In this document: positions 24,686 through 32,703 of the stretch, piece after piece
Numbering within the stretch: position 1 is the first letter of the stretch
Layout: each line of letters starts with the position of its first letter
NCBI GenBank assembly: GCA_938016265.1
Contig: CALLWB010000139.1
Coordinates: 1 to 34,649 of the forward strand
Origin: an uncultured Saprospiraceae bacterium
GTDB lineage: Bacteria > Bacteroidota > Bacteroidia > Chitinophagales > Saprospiraceae
Length of the DNA: 34,649 nt
Direction: 5' to 3'
The notes under the pieces: model-generated
What the model saw: the letters and a program-made list of their open reading frames with translations, nothing else
Told to the model about the DNA's origin: nothing
Databases searched by the model: none
Program-made: the position numbers and the translations under genes

Positions 24686-26647
24686 ATGAAAAGAGCATAT
24701 TACTCGGAGACTATAACAGATTTTCTTAATGAATCGGAATCGAGCATTCTAGGTAAATTAAGTTTTAATCACACAAACAGGTCCCTCGAAGAACTTCAAA
24801 AGAGTGCCTGGGTTAAGCAAATAAGAATTTTAAAAGATCAACTTAAAAAAATTGAAGGACAAATCTATTTTGAATTTTCTATTCCAAGAATGGGAAAACG
24901 AGTTGACAACATATTGGTAATAAAAGATGCAATTTTTGTTCTTGAGTTTAAAGTTGGAAGCTACAAATATGAAAAACATGCCATAGAGCAAGTAATAGAC
25001 TATAGTCTTGATTTAGCAAACTTCCACGAAGGAAGTCACAATGCTAAACTAGTCCCAGTTTTAATAGCAACCAATGCCGGACAGGAAACGTATATTCATT
25101 CAGATGTGATTCAGCTAAAAGACGTTGTAAAAGCTAATTCTACCACATTTAAAAACTATATAGGAGCGTTCACTTCTCAAGGTGAAAATATTGATGCATT
25201 AAAATGGGAAGAAACAATTTATAAGCCGACCCCCACTATTATTGAAGCGGCTCAAGCACTTTATAAAGGTCATAATGTTGAAGAAATCTCAAGATCTGAT
25301 TCAGGAGCTGTTAATTTGTCAAAAACAACATCGGAATTGAACCGGATCATTGATAATTCAAAAAGATCGTCAAAAAAAACTATTTGTTTTATAACTGGTG
25401 TACCTGGAGCAGGGAAAACTTTAGCGGGGTTAAATATTGCAAATGAACGTATTAAATCAAACCAAGATGAACATGCAGTTTTCTTATCAGGAAATGGTCC
25501 ACTTGTTTATGTTCTTAGAGAAGCACTAGCAAGAGATATGGTAAAGACCTTTAAAGAAAGGAATGAAAAAATTACAAAGAAAAATGCAAAAAGGAATGCA
25601 AATTCCTTTATTCAGAACATTCATCACTTTAGAGATGAATATCTGAAATCAGATAAAGCACCTGTTGAAAAAGTAGTAGTTTTTGATGAAGCTCAAAGAG
25701 CTTGGACAAAGGAAAAAGCTAGTTCATTTATAAGGAAAAATAAAGGGGAGGAAGATTTTAATCTCTCTGAACCGGAATTTTTAATACAAGTCATGGACAG
25801 ACATGATGACTGGTGTACTATTGTTTGTTTAATTGGAGGAGGGCAAGAAATAAATACTGGAGAAGCAGGGATGAATGAATGGGTACAATCACTGAAGAAT
25901 AGTTTTCCAAATTGGCACGTTCATTTTTCAGAACAAATAATAAATAATGCCAATTATGTTCAAAAACAAGAACTAAATAATTGGCTTCGTAAAAATGGTG
26001 AAGCTCATCATGATTTACACCTTTCCGTCTCGTTGAGGTCGTTTAGAACGGAAAAATTATCAAAATTTGTTTACGAACTTTTAGAGTTAAATTTTAAAGA
26101 AGCACAAACTAGTTTGTTGTCAATAAAAGACAAATATCCTATTGTGATTACAAGAAATTTAAAGAAAGCAAAAGAATGGCTCAGAACAAAAGCAAAAGGA
26201 TCTGAAAGGATAGGCGTCATAAGTTCATCTGGAGCTCGCAGGTTAAGAACAACAGGTATAAATGTAAAGAATTCTATTGCTGCAGAAGATTGGTTTTTAA
26301 ATGGAAAAAATGATATTAGATCTTCCTATTATTTGGAAGATGTTGCAACTGAGTTTGATATTCAAGGTCTTGAAATAGACTGGGCATGTATTGGATGGGG
26401 AGCAAATTTCTATTTAGATAACCATGAATGGAAATTTAAATATTTGCATGGAACAAAATGGAATACTTATACCAAGAAAATTGATCAAGGTTATTTAAAA
26501 AACTCATACAGAGTACTTCTTACAAGAGCTAGACAAGGAATGGTGATATTTATTCCTTATGGCGATTCAAATGACTTTACAAGAATGCCCAAATTTTATA
26601 ATAATACGTATGATTATTTTAAAAAATTAGGTGTTGTTGAAATTTAG
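24686..26647 (+). CDS. DUF2075-type superfamily 1 ATPase with N-terminal PD-(D/E)xK nuclease domain
   Basis: A 653-residue cytoplasmic protein. The N-terminal domain carries a nuclease pattern: E63, D74 in RVDNILVIKDAI, E87-F-K89 in LEFKVG, and Q102 in the following helix, all in PD-(D/E)xK order. The ATPase part fits DUF2075: GVPGAGKTLAGLNIA (about 238-252), VVVFDEAQRAW (Walker B), IGGGQEINTGEAG, LRSFRTEKLSKFVYELL, EFDIQGLEIDWACIGWG and RVLLTRARQGMVIFIPYG (motif VI). Nuclease-plus-helicase proteins of this sort occur in anti-phage settings, so a defence or nucleic-acid-processing role is a reasonable inference. The gene is noticeably more A-rich than its T/G-rich upstream neighbours, stands alone and ends before strong hairpins, all consistent with acquisition as a single cassette. 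Confidence 0.85.
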   Translation: MKRAYYSETITDFLNESESSILGKLSFNHTNRSLEELQKSAWVKQIRILKDQLKKIEGQIYFEFSIPRMGKRVDNILVIKDAIFVLEFKVGSYKYEKHAIEQVIDYSLDLANFHEGSHNAKLVPVLIATNAGQETYIHSDVIQLKDVVKANSTTFKNYIGAFTSQGENIDALKWEETIYKPTPTIIEAAQALYKGHNVEEISRSDSGAVNLSKTTSELNRIIDNSKRSSKKTICFITGVPGAGKTLAGLNIANERIKSNQDEHAVFLSGNGPLVYVLREALARDMVKTFKERNEKITKKNAKRNANSFIQNIHHFRDEYLKSDKAPVEKVVVFDEAQRAWTKEKASSFIRKNKGEEDFNLSEPEFLIQVMDRHDDWCTIVCLIGGGQEINTGEAGMNEWVQSLKNSFPNWHVHFSEQIINNANYVQKQELNNWLRKNGEAHHDLHLSVSLRSFRTEKLSKFVYELLELNFKEAQTSLLSIKDKYPIVITRNLKKAKEWLRTKAKGSERIGVISSSGARRLRTTGINVKNSIAAEDWFLNGKNDIRSSYYLEDVATEFDIQGLEIDWACIGWGANFYLDNHEWKFKYLHGTKWNTYTKKIDQGYLKNSYRVLLTRARQGMVIFIPYGDSNDFTRMPKFYNNTYDYFKKLGVVEI

Positions 26648-26775
26648 TAACCCTAACAGCTAACTTAAAAAACGAACTTTTTCTATTCCTTCTTTGATGA
26701 CGAAGAAATCCTTCCAATGAAATTGGGTATTCATGAATATATCAATCTCTTAAGGGAAATATTAGGTTTTTCTTT

Positions 26776-26798
26776 CTGACAAAAGACATTATTGTCAG
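26776..26798. terminator. Hairpin downstream of the DUF2075 gene
   Basis: CTGACAA (26776-26782) and TTGTCAG (26792-26798) pair as a 7-base stem with a 9-base loop, about 130 bases after the stop. It lies just before a longer hairpin at 26830 and may act with it. Confidence 0.35.
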
Positions 26799-26829
26799 GC
26801 TATAGTAAAGAAAAAATGATTCGCTACCA

Positions 26830-26862
26830 AAACCAAAGTATTTGATTAGAATACTTTGGTTT
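26830..26862. terminator. Strong hairpin, probable intrinsic terminator
   Basis: AAACCAAAGTAT (26830-26841) and ATACTTTGGTTT (26851-26862) are perfect 12-base complements around a 9-base loop. An AT-rich tail (AATATATAG) follows. It lies about 180 bases past the DUF2075 stop and before the promoter of the next gene. The stem is AT-rich and symmetric, so it could work in both directions. Confidence 0.6.
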
Positions 26863-26895
26863 AATATATAGTTTTCAATTCCAGGATGCTAAATT

Positions 26896-26903
26896 TATCT
26901 TTG
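26896..26903 (+). promoter_or_regulatory. -7/-33 promoter for the SRPBCC gene
   Basis: TATCTTTG matches TAnnTTTG. A TTTTC element at 26872-26876 lies 19 bases upstream, close to the Bacteroidota -33 spacing. Transcription would start near 26910 and give a leader of about 125 bases. Confidence 0.5.
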
Positions 26904-27034
26904 AACTTTTATAAAGTACACACATTACCCCACAAACATTATAATAAACCTGAATTTATCATTAATTTAGTGTTTAGTAGCCTAAAAGTGAAGGATTAAT
27001 AACTACTGAATTAAGCAGAATACAATAAATTTAG

Positions 27035-27574
27035 ATGATGAAATACTTAAAATACCTACTAGCATTTATCTTATTACTAACACTATTTTTTTTCGGAAGA
27101 GGACTCCTAACACCAACTATCTATTATGAAAGTGAGGTCGTTGTAAATAAATCGGCTAAGGAATCCTGGGCAGTAATGTCGGATGAAGCCAATTTGCCAA
27201 AATGGATAAAAGGATTTAAAAAGACAGAACTCATTAGTGGCGAAGAAAATACCGTAGGAGCAGTTTCAAAAATTTATGTAGAGGAAAATGGCCAGGAAAT
27301 GACCATGGAAGAAACAGTATTGGACGTTAAACCAAATGAACTGCTTGCCATGAAATTTACAATGGATTTTATGGACATGGATTATGAAATGCTCTTTAAG
27401 GAAAACGACGGCAAAACAACAATTCTGACTAAATCAACCACCTCAGGAAACGGGTTGTTTGCCAAATCAATAGTCTCCTTTATGTCCGGCACCATGAAAT
27501 CTCAGGAAGATGCAAATCTGCAAAGCTTGAAGAAGTTAATCGACGAAAATACTAAGAATTATTTCCAGGATTAG
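27035..27574 (+). CDS. Membrane-anchored SRPBCC (START-like) family protein
   Basis: A 179-residue protein. An N-terminal hydrophobic helix (about residues 4-22, YLKYLLAFILLLTLFFFGRG) is followed directly by a START-like lipid- or ligand-binding fold: YESEVVVNKSAKESWAVMSD, NLPKWIKGFKKTELISGEEN, TMEETVLDVKPNELLAMKFT, and the long C-terminal helix ending LQSLKKLIDEN. It is probably tethered to the inner membrane with the cavity domain outside the cytoplasm; the ligand is unknown. The start may be the ATG at 27035 or the next one at 27038. It has its own promoter and no clear operon partner. Confidence 0.85.
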   Translation: MMKYLKYLLAFILLLTLFFFGRGLLTPTIYYESEVVVNKSAKESWAVMSDEANLPKWIKGFKKTELISGEENTVGAVSKIYVEENGQEMTMEETVLDVKPNELLAMKFTMDFMDMDYEMLFKENDGKTTILTKSTTSGNGLFAKSIVSFMSGTMKSQEDANLQSLKKLIDENTKNYFQD

Positions 27575-28040
27575 AACGTTGAACTGGAGTGTAATAGACC
27601 ACCAAAAAAATGAACAAATCTTTAGCCATCATGGTCGTATGAACTTCTGAACGTTGCCTACAATTGCCTGCATATCTTCCCATCGGTTACTGCTAAATTA
27701 CAGTCTGGTAAGTTAAAGAAAAATATTTTTTTGAAAGTAGATCTTTCGCTATAGCAATAACGAAATAGGATAATTCCTTATTTGGGTAATTAACGAAAAA
27801 GATAAAATTAATTCGCGCATAAGTTGCTGTTATACTTTATTTTATGTGGGATATCCGGTTTTTGGAATTTTCACAAAAACAAGCCAGAATTTCAAGTAAG
27901 CACTAGGATTTAGGTAAATGTTTTTAGGATATTAACATATAATAGTAATCGCATGCTATTGGTCAAACCAGTGATATTACAGTCAAATATCCGATATGAT
28001 ATTCATTTATTTTTATCATTTAATAATCAAAATTTTAACA
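27575..28040. other. AT-rich intergenic stretch without identified features
   Basis: This stretch of about 466 bases between the SRPBCC and cysteine-rich genes contains no convincing coding frame, no TAnnTTTG box and no strong inverted repeat that I could find. It probably holds the promoter of the cysteine-rich gene in a form I cannot recognise. Confidence 0.4.
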
Positions 28041-28412
28041 ATGAAGTTATCTAAAAATTTAGGTGCACTATTTACTTTTATGTTTGTTTTTTACCTCAAC
28101 TGGGGGTATGCTCAAAGCTGTCCATTCACTGAAGAGCAAGGACTTGCAGTAGGTTGCGCGCTTGCCCAGGACGCCAATGCGAATGGTTGTTATCGTCAAA
28201 GTTGCTGGAATGCTTATATAAATACGATTCGAGATTTCGAGCAAAATTGCCCGGAATACACGCTCGGAGTCATAGAAGGATTCCTTATCTGCAATAGACC
28301 GCCTCGCTGGCAAAATAATGCTAATTCGGATCCATTAGATGATAATGGTAATATAAATGACCCGGGCTGCGAGAACTTTGTCTATATAAACGGACATTGG
28401 GAGTGCCCATAA
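28041..28412 (+). CDS. Small cysteine-rich secreted protein
   Basis: A 123-residue protein from the ATG at 28041. A Sec signal peptide ends near residue 25 (NWGYAQ). The mature domain has eight cysteines (C27, C39, C49, C54, C65, C75, C98, C122), including SCPFTEEQGLAVGCALAQDA, GCYRQSCWNAYINTIRDF and NCPEYTLGVIEGFLICNRPP. Even numbers and spacing suggest a disulfide-bonded extracellular domain. The frame is open to 27996, but the later ATG follows an AT-rich leader and places the signal peptide correctly at the N-terminus. I do not recognise the family. No partner gene is adjacent; a mobile-element-like inverted repeat begins 29 bases after its stop. Confidence 0.75.
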   Translation: MKLSKNLGALFTFMFVFYLNWGYAQSCPFTEEQGLAVGCALAQDANANGCYRQSCWNAYINTIRDFEQNCPEYTLGVIEGFLICNRPPRWQNNANSDPLDDNGNINDPGCENFVYINGHWECP

Positions 28413-28440
28413 GCGATCTTTAAATTGTAATTATTTTAAG

Positions 28441-28534
28441 GGAGACAGTCTCCTAGGTGAAACCAAAAAATGGGAACGAATAGTTGGAAAAATTCTCCAA
28501 ATGAACCCTACCTATTGCTTAAGAGGCTGTCTCC
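28441..28534. mobile_element. Short MITE-like element
   Basis: Ends 28441-28457 (GGAGACAGTCTCCTAGG) and 28518-28534 are inverted repeats matching at 14 of 17 positions. The right end reads outward as AAGAGGCTGTCTCC, resembling insertion-sequence ends of the IS1182 type that I recall from Bacteroidota. The 94-base body is non-coding. No clear target duplication flanks it, so it may be an old or partial element. It lies directly before a decayed gene copy. Confidence 0.45.
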
Positions 28535-28614
28535 TTTCATTGACCCCAAATCACGCTAGCGGATCCAACCGTTGTACTAATCACCTCATTTTTGGAGGAG
28601 ATAGAAAAGGGGGC

Positions 28615-28803
28615 TATCGGATTTGTGGTTTTTCCCAGTATAATAGGGAATGTTTCTTGTTGTAATGGGGGCATCCTTTAATCCACCAGATGGAGGAGCT
28701 TTTGCAAGCAGTTCCACAAATATCCAGTCTTTTGGTGGGATATCTGGAATAATTCACAATGGGAAGGCCATGTTTTTGGTCGGCGTATTCTTAAACAATA
28801 CGT
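28615..28803 (+). pseudogene. Fragment of the SprB-repeat cargo gene (copy A), frameshifted
   Basis: This 189-base stretch is nearly identical to 32880-33070 inside the intact cargo gene and covers part of its lectin-like N-terminal domain. It has no signal peptide or start of its own. A G tract is 5 long here (28667-28671) against 7 in the intact gene (32932-32938), which shifts the frame. At ACGT (28800-28803) it jumps to sequence that in the intact locus lies downstream of the gene. An apparent 103-codon frame across it (28650-28961) is therefore a chimera, not a gene. Confidence 0.8.
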
Positions 28804-29091
28804 TAGTCGCCAGCCACGCTAGAACGATGCTCCAGGTTGAATTGATCGTCAGTACTTTACTGGCAATTGAAGTTGCCGCTATTTGGCTCATTCACCATAA
28901 TCACAAAGAAATTAACAACCAACACACCAAAATCTACAATTTCCGAATCTATCCAGGATAACAATGAAGGAATAGATAAAAATGGAGTTGGTAAGCAACT
29001 GGATTGCTCGCGGTTCCTCCACCAATAAAAAACGAGGCGCTAGTATCAAGTCACTTTTGATCCTCACCTTTTTCTGTATATCTAATAAGGC
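28800..29091. repeat. Duplicated downstream segment, copy A
   Basis: This segment is nearly identical to 34346-34649, apart from scattered substitutions and a 12-base gap just after the ATG of the embedded reading frame. In the intact locus it begins about 30 bases after the cargo gene stop. The true right limit cannot be fixed because the other copy runs off the window. Confidence 0.85.
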
Positions 29092-29230
29092 AATTTGCCA
29101 GCCTGGTCCTGAATATTTTATACTATTTCATCTCGTCAGTGATAATGAATTAATTGAGGCCTCTAATGTGCAATTCAACTACCATAAAGTTTGGGACAAC
29201 AAGAAACGAAAGTTAAAACAACCATTCTAG
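28982..29230 (+). CDS. Short exported hypothetical protein, likely truncated copy
   Basis: An 82-residue reading frame. A basic leader (MELVSNWIARGSSTNKKRGA) precedes a hydrophobic export segment (KSLLILTFFCISNKAICQ) and about 43 residues of mature sequence beginning PGPEYFILFHLVSDNELIEA. It is the copy of the gene that starts at 34528 and leaves the window; relative to that one it has lost four codons after the first methionine. Its short length suggests it stops early compared with its partner, but the partner's end is not visible. Function unknown. Confidence 0.5.
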   Translation: MELVSNWIARGSSTNKKRGASIKSLLILTFFCISNKAICQPGPEYFILFHLVSDNELIEASNVQFNYHKVWDNKKRKLKQPF

Positions 29231-29630
29231 CATGGCAGGTATAGTGTAACTTGGCTATGAGATAACTTAGGCCTAAGTTGATGTGCAGCTTCTCGAACCG
29301 ACTTAGGAAATCCACGTTTTTAAGTTTGACAGAATTTAGGTAAAAATAGAATTCATGGGGCAACCTGACCATGGATTGATGGTAGGCGAAATCACGCTCT
29401 TGATTAAGGGTCAATTGCTTTTCCAAGTCCAGCAACGAAGTTTCGTAGTAAGCTGTTAGTGTTCTGTTTTTTAGTTGTTCTTGTAGGAGTACTTTTGCAG
29501 TAAGCGGGTCTGTTTTGATATTAAGATTAATTACGTGGCCGGTACTACGCACCTTCTTCTTGCTTTTAGCCATCCAATCCCAGCGCTTTCGCACTGTGCT
29601 ACAGACAGGGCCGCTCGTGTGCGAGTCCAA
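29175..29630 (-). other. Doubtful minus-strand reading frame carrying the interspersed module
   Basis: An open frame of 151 codons whose first 25 codons contain the interspersed module (29576-29614; CSTVRKRWDWMAKSKKKVR). The middle (LNIKTDPLTAKVLLQEQLKN; LLDLEKQLTLNQERDF) has a protein-like, helical composition, but the end overlaps the export protein on the other strand. It could be a decayed gene joined to a dispersed repeat. I cannot name a family and do not claim it is expressed. Confidence 0.3.
29576..29614. repeat. Interspersed 39-base module, copy 2
   Basis: It matches 15465-15503 at 33 of 39 bases in the same orientation. Both copies sit beside decayed or gene-poor sequence. Confidence 0.45.
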
Positions 29631-29644
29631 ACCAACGGCGCTGA

Positions 29645-30113
29645 GTAGTACCTAAAATTTATTAAATATAAGAGTTTAGATGGAAAAAATGATTAAAATA
29701 ATGATTGTTTTTCAATAAGAAGGTTTGTTTAACCTATTGGTAATTAGTTTATTGTGAAATTTTATGGTGGTTGATGTATGTTTTATTTTTTCACAAGACC
29801 ATCTATTTGATAGTTGCACGCTTTTAACAATACGTATATATTGCATTATAATAATTGGTCAATTGTTTTGAAAACTATACCGAGAGGACTGTTCCTGATT
29901 AGTTGAAAAACTTACAATGCATAAGTGTGCAAATTGTGCCTGGATTGTAATGTCTTTTTGAAAGGGAAAATGAACTTTTAAAACTGAAAATCCATGTCTA
30001 AAACTCATAGAAAATTGGAAGAATTGCTTCTTCAGGTTGAGGAGAGTCGGTGTTAGTTGATCGAGATAAAAAAAGGAATATTATGACTTGTTCTTTATAA
30101 TAAATTAATAACC
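29645..30113. other. Gene-poor AT-rich stretch
   Basis: About 470 bases rich in stop codons on both strands. I find no coding frame, promoter box or repeat that I can support here. Confidence 0.45.
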
Positions 30114-30165
30114 AAAAGGTGTGTTTTGTTTAATAACCCAAGCAAGACAACATCGCACACCTTTT
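30114..30165. repeat. Inverted repeat upstream of a small reading frame
   Basis: AAAAGGTGTG (30114-30123) and CACACCTTTT (30156-30165) are perfect 10-base complements separated by 32 bases. The second arm ends in a short T run, as in a terminator, and the first arm starts with an A run, so it is symmetric. It lies 13 bases before the ATG of a 48-codon frame. Confidence 0.4.
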
Positions 30166-30178
30166 AAAAAACAAGACT

Positions 30179-30325
30179 ATGCAATTCACTCACAAGCTTG
30201 AGCCCATTCAGCGTATTCTCTCGCGTAATGGACCGGAAGTATCGAACTTCAGAATCCAAATTATGTGGTTCTTTCAGATTGTTAACCAACGACTAAAACC
30301 GAAAATAGTCCTTAGGCCGCTGTAG
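30179..30325 (+). CDS. Possible 48-residue small protein
   Basis: An ATG-started frame of 48 codons (MQFTHKLEPIQRILSRNG ... KPKIVLRPL), strongly basic, with a short hydrophobic patch (IQIMWFFQIV). It lies between two inverted repeats (30114-30165 and 30439-30484). It resembles no family I know and may be a fragment of a larger lost gene. It is kept only because its composition looks protein-like and its position between structures is notable. Confidence 0.2.
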   Translation: MQFTHKLEPIQRILSRNGPEVSNFRIQIMWFFQIVNQRLKPKIVLRPL

Positions 30326-30438
30326 GAGCAAATCTGACATCAACGCATTAAATTCTTTTAAAAAACAAGGGGGTGGATTTGTTCTTTCCTGATTTGGATA
30401 AGCGAATCCTAGATTACGAAGAGGCATAGTCTTGCAAA

Positions 30439-30484
30439 GGATGCCCACTCCTATTCTTATGGGTTATAAGAGCTGTGGGCATCC
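30439..30484. repeat. Two-tier hairpin
   Basis: GGATGCCCAC (30439-30448) pairs perfectly with GTGGGCATCC (30475-30484). Inside, TCTTAT and ATAAGA form a second stem around GGGTT. The pattern of stem, internal loop, stem and small loop suggests a folded RNA or a DNA cruciform. No T tract follows on the plus strand, so a simple terminator is less likely. The rest of 30326-30664 shows nothing else. Confidence 0.45.
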
Positions 30485-30664
30485 AATATTATCAATTAGA
30501 AAATGCCTTTCTGATCGCTATTGGTAGAACACCCTTTATCATAAATAATATTCTCGTGCCAGGCGAATAAATTCGCCGCTACAAAAATGTAAGGAACAAC
30601 AGACCAAACCAACCATTACCTATAGATATATGACGTTTAGTTTTTTCATTCAAAAGGCAAAATT

Positions 30665-32053
30665 ATGAAAAATAAATTATTATTCGGATTCCTCCTGGGA
30701 GTCCTAAGTTGGCAAGTCACCCTTGCCCAAAATTATCCTGGAATTGGTACTAGCTTGTTTGCAGGAAATTATTCGCTTGATATTAATCCCTCCTTCATTG
30801 TAAGCGACAGGACTACCTTTGAATACAATTTGATCTCCACCTCGAACTCAATAAGAGGAACGAATTTCAAAATTAATGTAGATAAATTTGATGAAGGAGA
30901 TTTATCGGAAAGCATTACAATTAATGGTTCTAAAGCCATTAGAGCGGAAGTGGAAAATAATTTGAAAGCATTTTCCTTAAACTTTGATACTGGGGAAAAG
31001 ATGGCCTTTGGCTTGGCCATTAATAACAGAACACATTTGAGGTTAAAAAATCTTAGTCCTATTGCTGCTAAGGCACTGATCAACGCGGACAACGAACAAG
31101 TAACGGATCTTCTTTCGTTTTCCTATAAAAATGTTGATATCCAATTGGCTAATTGGACTGAGGTCGGATTGGCAGTCGCCCGAAAGGTATATTCCAAAGA
31201 AAAACATTCATTATATGCAGGAATAAAACCAAAATTAATTTTTCCAGTTGCCCATCTTGGAATCAAAGGAGGCCTCTTTGAATATACGGAAGAAGCAATA
31301 GGCCAGGATAAAATTAAAACCAACAATTTGACCGCCAATTACAATCAATTGGTGAGCGACTTGTTGTTTGACGATGAAATTCTAGCATCAAGTTTTACAA
31401 AATTTGGTGGATTCGGAATGGATGTAGGGTTAAACTATACCTTCTCCACAGAGAAAAGTGGACCAGACTACTTTTTAAAAGCAGGATTAGCGGTTATCGA
31501 TCTAGGGTATCTAAAAATTAAAGATGGCACCGCTGCAACGTTTATTGAAAAAGAAACAAGGGTGGCAGATGATCTTGATTTGGACGAGTTTAAAAGTCGA
31601 TATCTCCAGACAAATGCAGAACAGTACAAAATAGCTCTTCCTACCTCTATGAATATCAATCTGGACTGGCGTATGGCCAAAGCGCTGTATCTAAATGGAG
31701 CAGTGGCCATTCCACTAACAAATGGTAAAAAAGGCGGCTTGACCAACTCGACATCGTTTTCTCTCACTCCACGAGCAGAGACCAGATGGGTTGGTGTTTA
31801 CCTACCTTTTGAACTACTTCCTGGTAATAGTCCAACACTAGGTTTTGCTGCGCGGTTAGGTCCAATTGTAGTCGGAACAAACAACGCTTTTTTCTGGTTA
31901 AACCGAAATAATACAGATCCAAATCTACAGTTGTTTGTCGGGGTCAATTTTACTGGGAGTAAGAATAGAAAAAGGCAGGCTAAGAAGTTGGAAAAAGCTA
32001 TGGAGGGAGAGGATAAGGAGGGAGAGGAAAGTATAGAAAAAGGGGAGAGTTAA
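30665..32053 (+). CDS. DUF5723-type outer-membrane protein
   Basis: A 462-residue exported protein with signal peptide ending near residue 21 (VTLAQ). The mature start NYPGIGTSLFAGNYSLDINP is typical of the DUF5723 family of Bacteroidota, whose members form outer-membrane beta barrels of unknown role. Alternating strands run through the body (SLNFDTGEKMAFGLAINNRT; SLYAGIKPKLIFPVAHLGIK; GFGMDVGLNYTFSTEKSGPD), and a barrel-like end (LQLFVGVNFTG) precedes a highly charged Lys/Glu tail of about 30 residues. Family members are sometimes linked to type IX and gliding-related envelopes, which fits the cargo gene downstream, but no direct link is shown. It is separated from that gene by 650 bases. 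Confidence 0.82.
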   Translation: MKNKLLFGFLLGVLSWQVTLAQNYPGIGTSLFAGNYSLDINPSFIVSDRTTFEYNLISTSNSIRGTNFKINVDKFDEGDLSESITINGSKAIRAEVENNLKAFSLNFDTGEKMAFGLAINNRTHLRLKNLSPIAAKALINADNEQVTDLLSFSYKNVDIQLANWTEVGLAVARKVYSKEKHSLYAGIKPKLIFPVAHLGIKGGLFEYTEEAIGQDKIKTNNLTANYNQLVSDLLFDDEILASSFTKFGGFGMDVGLNYTFSTEKSGPDYFLKAGLAVIDLGYLKIKDGTAATFIEKETRVADDLDLDEFKSRYLQTNAEQYKIALPTSMNINLDWRMAKALYLNGAVAIPLTNGKKGGLTNSTSFSLTPRAETRWVGVYLPFELLPGNSPTLGFAARLGPIVVGTNNAFFWLNRNNTDPNLQLFVGVNFTGSKNRKRQAKKLEKAMEGEDKEGEESIEKGES

Positions 32054-32703
32054 AACGGGAGTACATCCAATATTTAGTCCGTAAAAGCCCTTCTTTGCCA
32101 AGTGTAATTGCTGGAGAATAGAGTTTTCCTCTAGGTAAGGCTCTATTTCAACAGTGTGCTTGGTGCTTCCTGCTGTATTATTACTGTTATTATTGCGCTC
32201 CAAGGCTAGACTTTTGTAAAATGTAAATCGATTTTTCCTAGTAGAGGAACGGATATAACTCCTTAGCTTTTCTGCAGAAACTAAACGATTTTGAAAAAGC
32301 ACAAAACGTGCCTTGGAGATTATCAATAATACAAATGGGTTTGGAAAATATCTCCAAAACTACTGGTATTCCTTTCAATTTCCCATCGCTTCTATTCAAA
32401 AACACCACAAACCTTACTCAACAATTGAGAAAGGTTTCCTTAATGTAGGAAAAAGTATAGATTTTCTTGATTACAGACGATTCAACACTTATTTTTGAAG
32501 CAAGGAAAAAACTAAATGCTTAACTTCAAAAATTGTAAAATCATGGAATTCCAAATTTTCTTATTAGGGTTATCATTTTTGTTTTTATCGCAAAAGGACA
32601 GCTGCTTGCTAATTAACTATTGTTAAGGTAATTATAAACTTGATTTTACTATTAACGATCCTCGTTTACTGTTCGTTTTATAGAAAACAAACTTAAAAAT
32701 ATA
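32054..32703. other. Long gap with a doubtful minus-strand coding remnant
   Basis: The 650 bases between the barrel protein and the cargo gene hold one protein-like frame on the minus strand, from an ATG at 32326 down to about 32055 (MIISKARFVLFQNRLVSAEK; IEPYLEENSILQQLHLAKKG). It continues as a meaningless overlap of the barrel gene to 31925. It may be a gene remnant. The rest (32330-32703) shows no supported gene, promoter box or strong repeat. Confidence 0.3.

Noticed and set aside
28650-28961. A 103-codon gene
   Set aside because: It runs across the frameshifted gene fragment and the deletion junction, joining unrelated sequence; treated as a pseudogene chimera.
32313-32498. A 61-codon plus-strand frame before the cargo gene
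   Set aside because: No family resemblance, no promoter box, and it opposes a more protein-like minus-strand remnant.
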